A stretch of DNA of 64,000 nt from Epiperipatus broadwayi (Eukaryota; Onychophora; Udeonychophora; Euonychophora; Peripatidae), in contig JAQFVV010006293.1 of assembly GCA_028023455.1 (NCBI GenBank), positions 4,296,059-4,360,058 of the forward strand, in the 5' to 3' direction. A model generated the notes under the pieces. It ran no database searches and was not told the DNA's origin. It worked only from the letters and a program-made list of their open reading frames with translations. Of this stretch, positions 62,026 through 64,000 are shown piece by piece. Position numbers and translations under genes: made by a program. Within the stretch, counting starts at the first letter, position 1; each line of letters starts with the position of its first letter.

Positions 62026-62536
62026 TATATGGTTGATTTTTTTTTTTGTTTGTTTGTTGTTTTTTTTTTTTGAATTAATATATATGATATATATAAATAA
62101 TTAGTTAATGTAAATAATTCTTAATTATAGATAAATAAGGTTATATTTGAAGATATGGTTAGTAAAAATATATGAGAAATGATATATAATTTAGTGTATA
62201 AAGTATGTATATATAATTTTATGGTGTATAATATATGTATATAATTATTGAATTGTATTTAATGTAATTTTATCTATTGTATAAAAATAATATGTATATG
62301 AAATAAAAAAAATTGAGGGGAGGGGGAAGTATATATATGTAAATAGGTTATGTGATTCCATAAAATGATTATATAAAATGAACGTTAGAGGGTGTATTGA
62401 TAGATATAAAAGCCATGTGATTATATTAGAAGTGTATTTTGAAAAGGCCCTAATATAGGGCGAAAAACGGTTCAATAAAGGAAATATTTATTATTTTTAT
62501 ATAGTTGTTTTATTTCAATTGTGTTGAACTATTATT

Positions 62537-62766
62537 ATATATCTTTATTAAATAATTAGACATATTTAATAATTTTTATTTTTTAGAAAATTTACAATTT
62601 TTAAATTACTATGTCAGTTAATATGCTGGAATATCTAAATTAATGTTGACATACAATACTATGTAAAATTCTCATATGGCTAATAAAAGGTACCAAAAAT
62701 TTGGAATATTAATATTTAAAATATTTATGATAAACCAATTTTTAAAAAAGTACTGGAACATAACAC
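62537..62766. other. Spacer, nothing recognised
   Basis: AT-rich DNA between the PLE and the next foldback. Confidence 0.5.
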
Positions 62767-62784
62767 TATTTAAGATATTAAAAA

Positions 62785-63174
62785 ATATATGAAATGCGCT
62801 AACATGCCTAGCACACAAAGCTAAAAACAAATAAAGCAAATATATATTATTTTAATATCTATTCATTAAATGGCTAAGCGCTTTCAAGGTTCAAGCCCTC
62901 ATAATCATAGCCGTATTACAAAATATAATAAATTGACTAGGAGTGATGCAAATTTATGCAAATGAAATAATTATGCATTCCATTTCTTGGATATTTTGTA
63001 ATACAGCTATGATTATGAGGGCTTGAACCTTGAAAGCGCTTAGCCATTTAATGAATAGATATTAAAATAATATATATTTGCTTTATTTGTTTTTAGCTTT
63101 GTGTGCTTGTGCATGTTAGCGCATTTTATATATTTTTTGAATCATAATTAGCCACAAAGTATAAACTATTTGCT
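62785..63174. mobile_element. Long inverted repeat element (family G), ~145-bp arms
   Basis: The left arm (about 62785-62927) and right arm (about 62990-63135) are nearly perfect reverse complements, e.g. 'ggttcaagccctcataatca' versus 'tgattatgagggcttgaacc'. The spacer is ~62 bp. An 18-bp direct repeat 'tatttaagatattaaaaa' lies at 62767-62784 and 63175-63192 and may be a target duplication. 'tggctaagcg' and 'ggttcaagccc' recall tRNA promoter boxes but are only ~10 bp apart. Non-coding. Confidence 0.75.
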
Positions 63175-63192
63175 TATTTAAGATATTAAAAA

Positions 63193-63918
63193 TGATTTTT
63201 GATAGTGATAAATCTGAGACATATATATAATTAGATAGTAAATTTGAATTTTGCATAAAACTAGATTGCTTGTAGATGTAAATAGCACCATAATAACCTA
63301 AATTCATCAGCAATAAGAATCTTACAATCTGTTGTCAAGGCAACAACTGTGAATAAAAGATAAAAAATCACTTTTCAATCTGTTTTATAATATGATTGAA
63401 AGCAGATTAATAGTTATGTATAATACTTTCAAATCCCATTAAACTTAAACATTATTTAGATAAACTTGATTTTGTATAAATCTATATGGTTTACAGATAC
63501 TAATCACACTATAACAAATCAAGTTTATGAACACAAGAAATCTAGTGTTGGTAAGCTGGGACTATTATCATAAAACATAAATGAAAAGTGTGAATTAAAG
63601 AAAATTAACAATATTTGGAAAAAGCTATTGGAGAATAAAATATTTTTTAAAACTTCTCAACCAATAAAATTTAACAATGAGGAAATAACAAAAGGAAAAA
63701 ATAATGATTTTAAATTTCACCACACACATTCTTATGATTTGAGAAAGAAGAAGCTCTGAGGAAAGTACTAGTTATTGTACTGAAATGTCAGCTATTTAGC
63801 TATTATATGTTTTTTAAATAGAAGCTCCTGGAAATAATACTATGAATTCCTTTATCCACGAAAATATTAGAATATATATATATATATGCACATACACACT
63901 AATGCCTATTTACTACAG
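63193..63918. other. AT-rich stretch, possible upstream region of a second secreted-protein gene
   Basis: No ORF is supported. A (TA)n tract lies near 63874-63887. It ends in CTATTTACTACAG, which could be an acceptor directly before the ATG at 63919 or simply leader sequence. Confidence 0.4.
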
Positions 63919-64000
63919 ATGAATATAAAATTTTGTAATGCTATCATTTTCATTATTTATACTTTTCTCTTTTTATCTTCTTTTCTATTTGTATATGAGT
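63919..64000 (+). CDS. Possible signal-peptide exon of a second secreted protein (runs off the window)
   Basis: The frame opens MNIKFCNAIIFIIYTFLF and continues LSSFLFVYE plus one base to the window edge without a stop. The layout of short polar start, long hydrophobic core and small/polar end fits a secretory signal. It ends in the same 'GAG T' as exon 2 does before its donor, but the next bases are outside the window. It may be a neighbouring paralogue of the gene starting at 3481. Chance hydrophobic frames are common in T-rich DNA, so this is tentative. Confidence 0.35.
   Translation, partial: MNIKFCNAIIFIIYTFLFLSSFLFVYE

Larger units (their letters stand above)
59188..62536 (+). mobile_element. 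Penelope-like element copy C3, near full length
   Basis: It runs from a terminal repeat (59188-59395) through an N-terminal region starting with ATG at 59579, reverse transcriptase and GIY-YIG to a 3' terminal repeat (about 62390-62536) that stops short at 'gaactattatta'. It is in direct tandem with C2, sharing the terminal repeat between them, an arrangement known for Penelope elements. Confidence 0.88.

Noticed and set aside
62870-62905. tRNA-gene-like A and B boxes
   Set aside because: The boxes are too close together and there is no cloverleaf with an acceptor stem, so it is not a tRNA gene.

Overview
The window is eukaryotic, almost certainly metazoan, nuclear DNA. It is very AT-rich and largely CpG-depleted, has GT-AG introns of 6-19 kb, and is packed with non-LTR retrotransposons, Penelope-like elements, inverted-repeat (MITE/foldback) elements and microsatellites. 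I see no bacterial operon, rRNA, convincing tRNA or CRISPR array. The species is not resolved; an invertebrate with an AT-rich, transposon-rich genome fits best.

One host gene can be assembled by eye on the + strand from 3481 to about 49300. It has a signal-peptide exon (3481-3538), three cysteine-rich exons (15830-16000, 34766-34915, 43184-43321) and a tiny terminal exon (49068-49078) followed by AATAAA. Every junction is GT-AG in phase 1 and the cysteine exons are exact multiples of three, so they are symmetric 1-1 modules. The joined reading frame predicts a secreted protein of 175 residues. Its modules match the lustrin-type cysteine-rich repeat pattern (C-x2-G-x-P ... C ... C-P-x3-C ... 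CC). An alternative terminal exon at 21007-21023, also phase-correct and followed by AATAAA, would give an 81-residue one-module form. A second signal-peptide-like exon starts at 63919 and runs off the end of the window.

The introns and flanks are mostly transposon remains. LINE family A has copies at 1445-2040 (-), 10925-13995 (+) and 37950-39680 (-). An RTE-clade LINE at 29834-33101 (-) is full length, flanked by a 13-bp target-site duplication, and has one ~935-codon frame broken only by two stops; a short 3' fragment of the same family lies at 44434-44705. Foldback/MITE families occur at 4101-5215, 6208-8105, 14325-15600, 18174-18360, 19571-19761, 35343-35504, 54056-55612 and 62785-63174.

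From 49.65 to 62.54 kb lies a Penelope-like element (PLE) cluster. One element on the - strand has direct terminal repeats (pLTRs) and is split by two younger insertions: a 1.56-kb palindrome with a 12-bp target duplication, and a 2.5-kb TG...CA element. It abuts, head to head, two + strand copies in tandem. Two non-coding, CpG-containing elements (35585-37802 and 50502-52997) share TG...CA ends, a hairpin at the left terminus and insertion into (TA)n tracts. They are the most unusual mobile structures here.

Long stretches between these features show no gene I can support and are listed as such.
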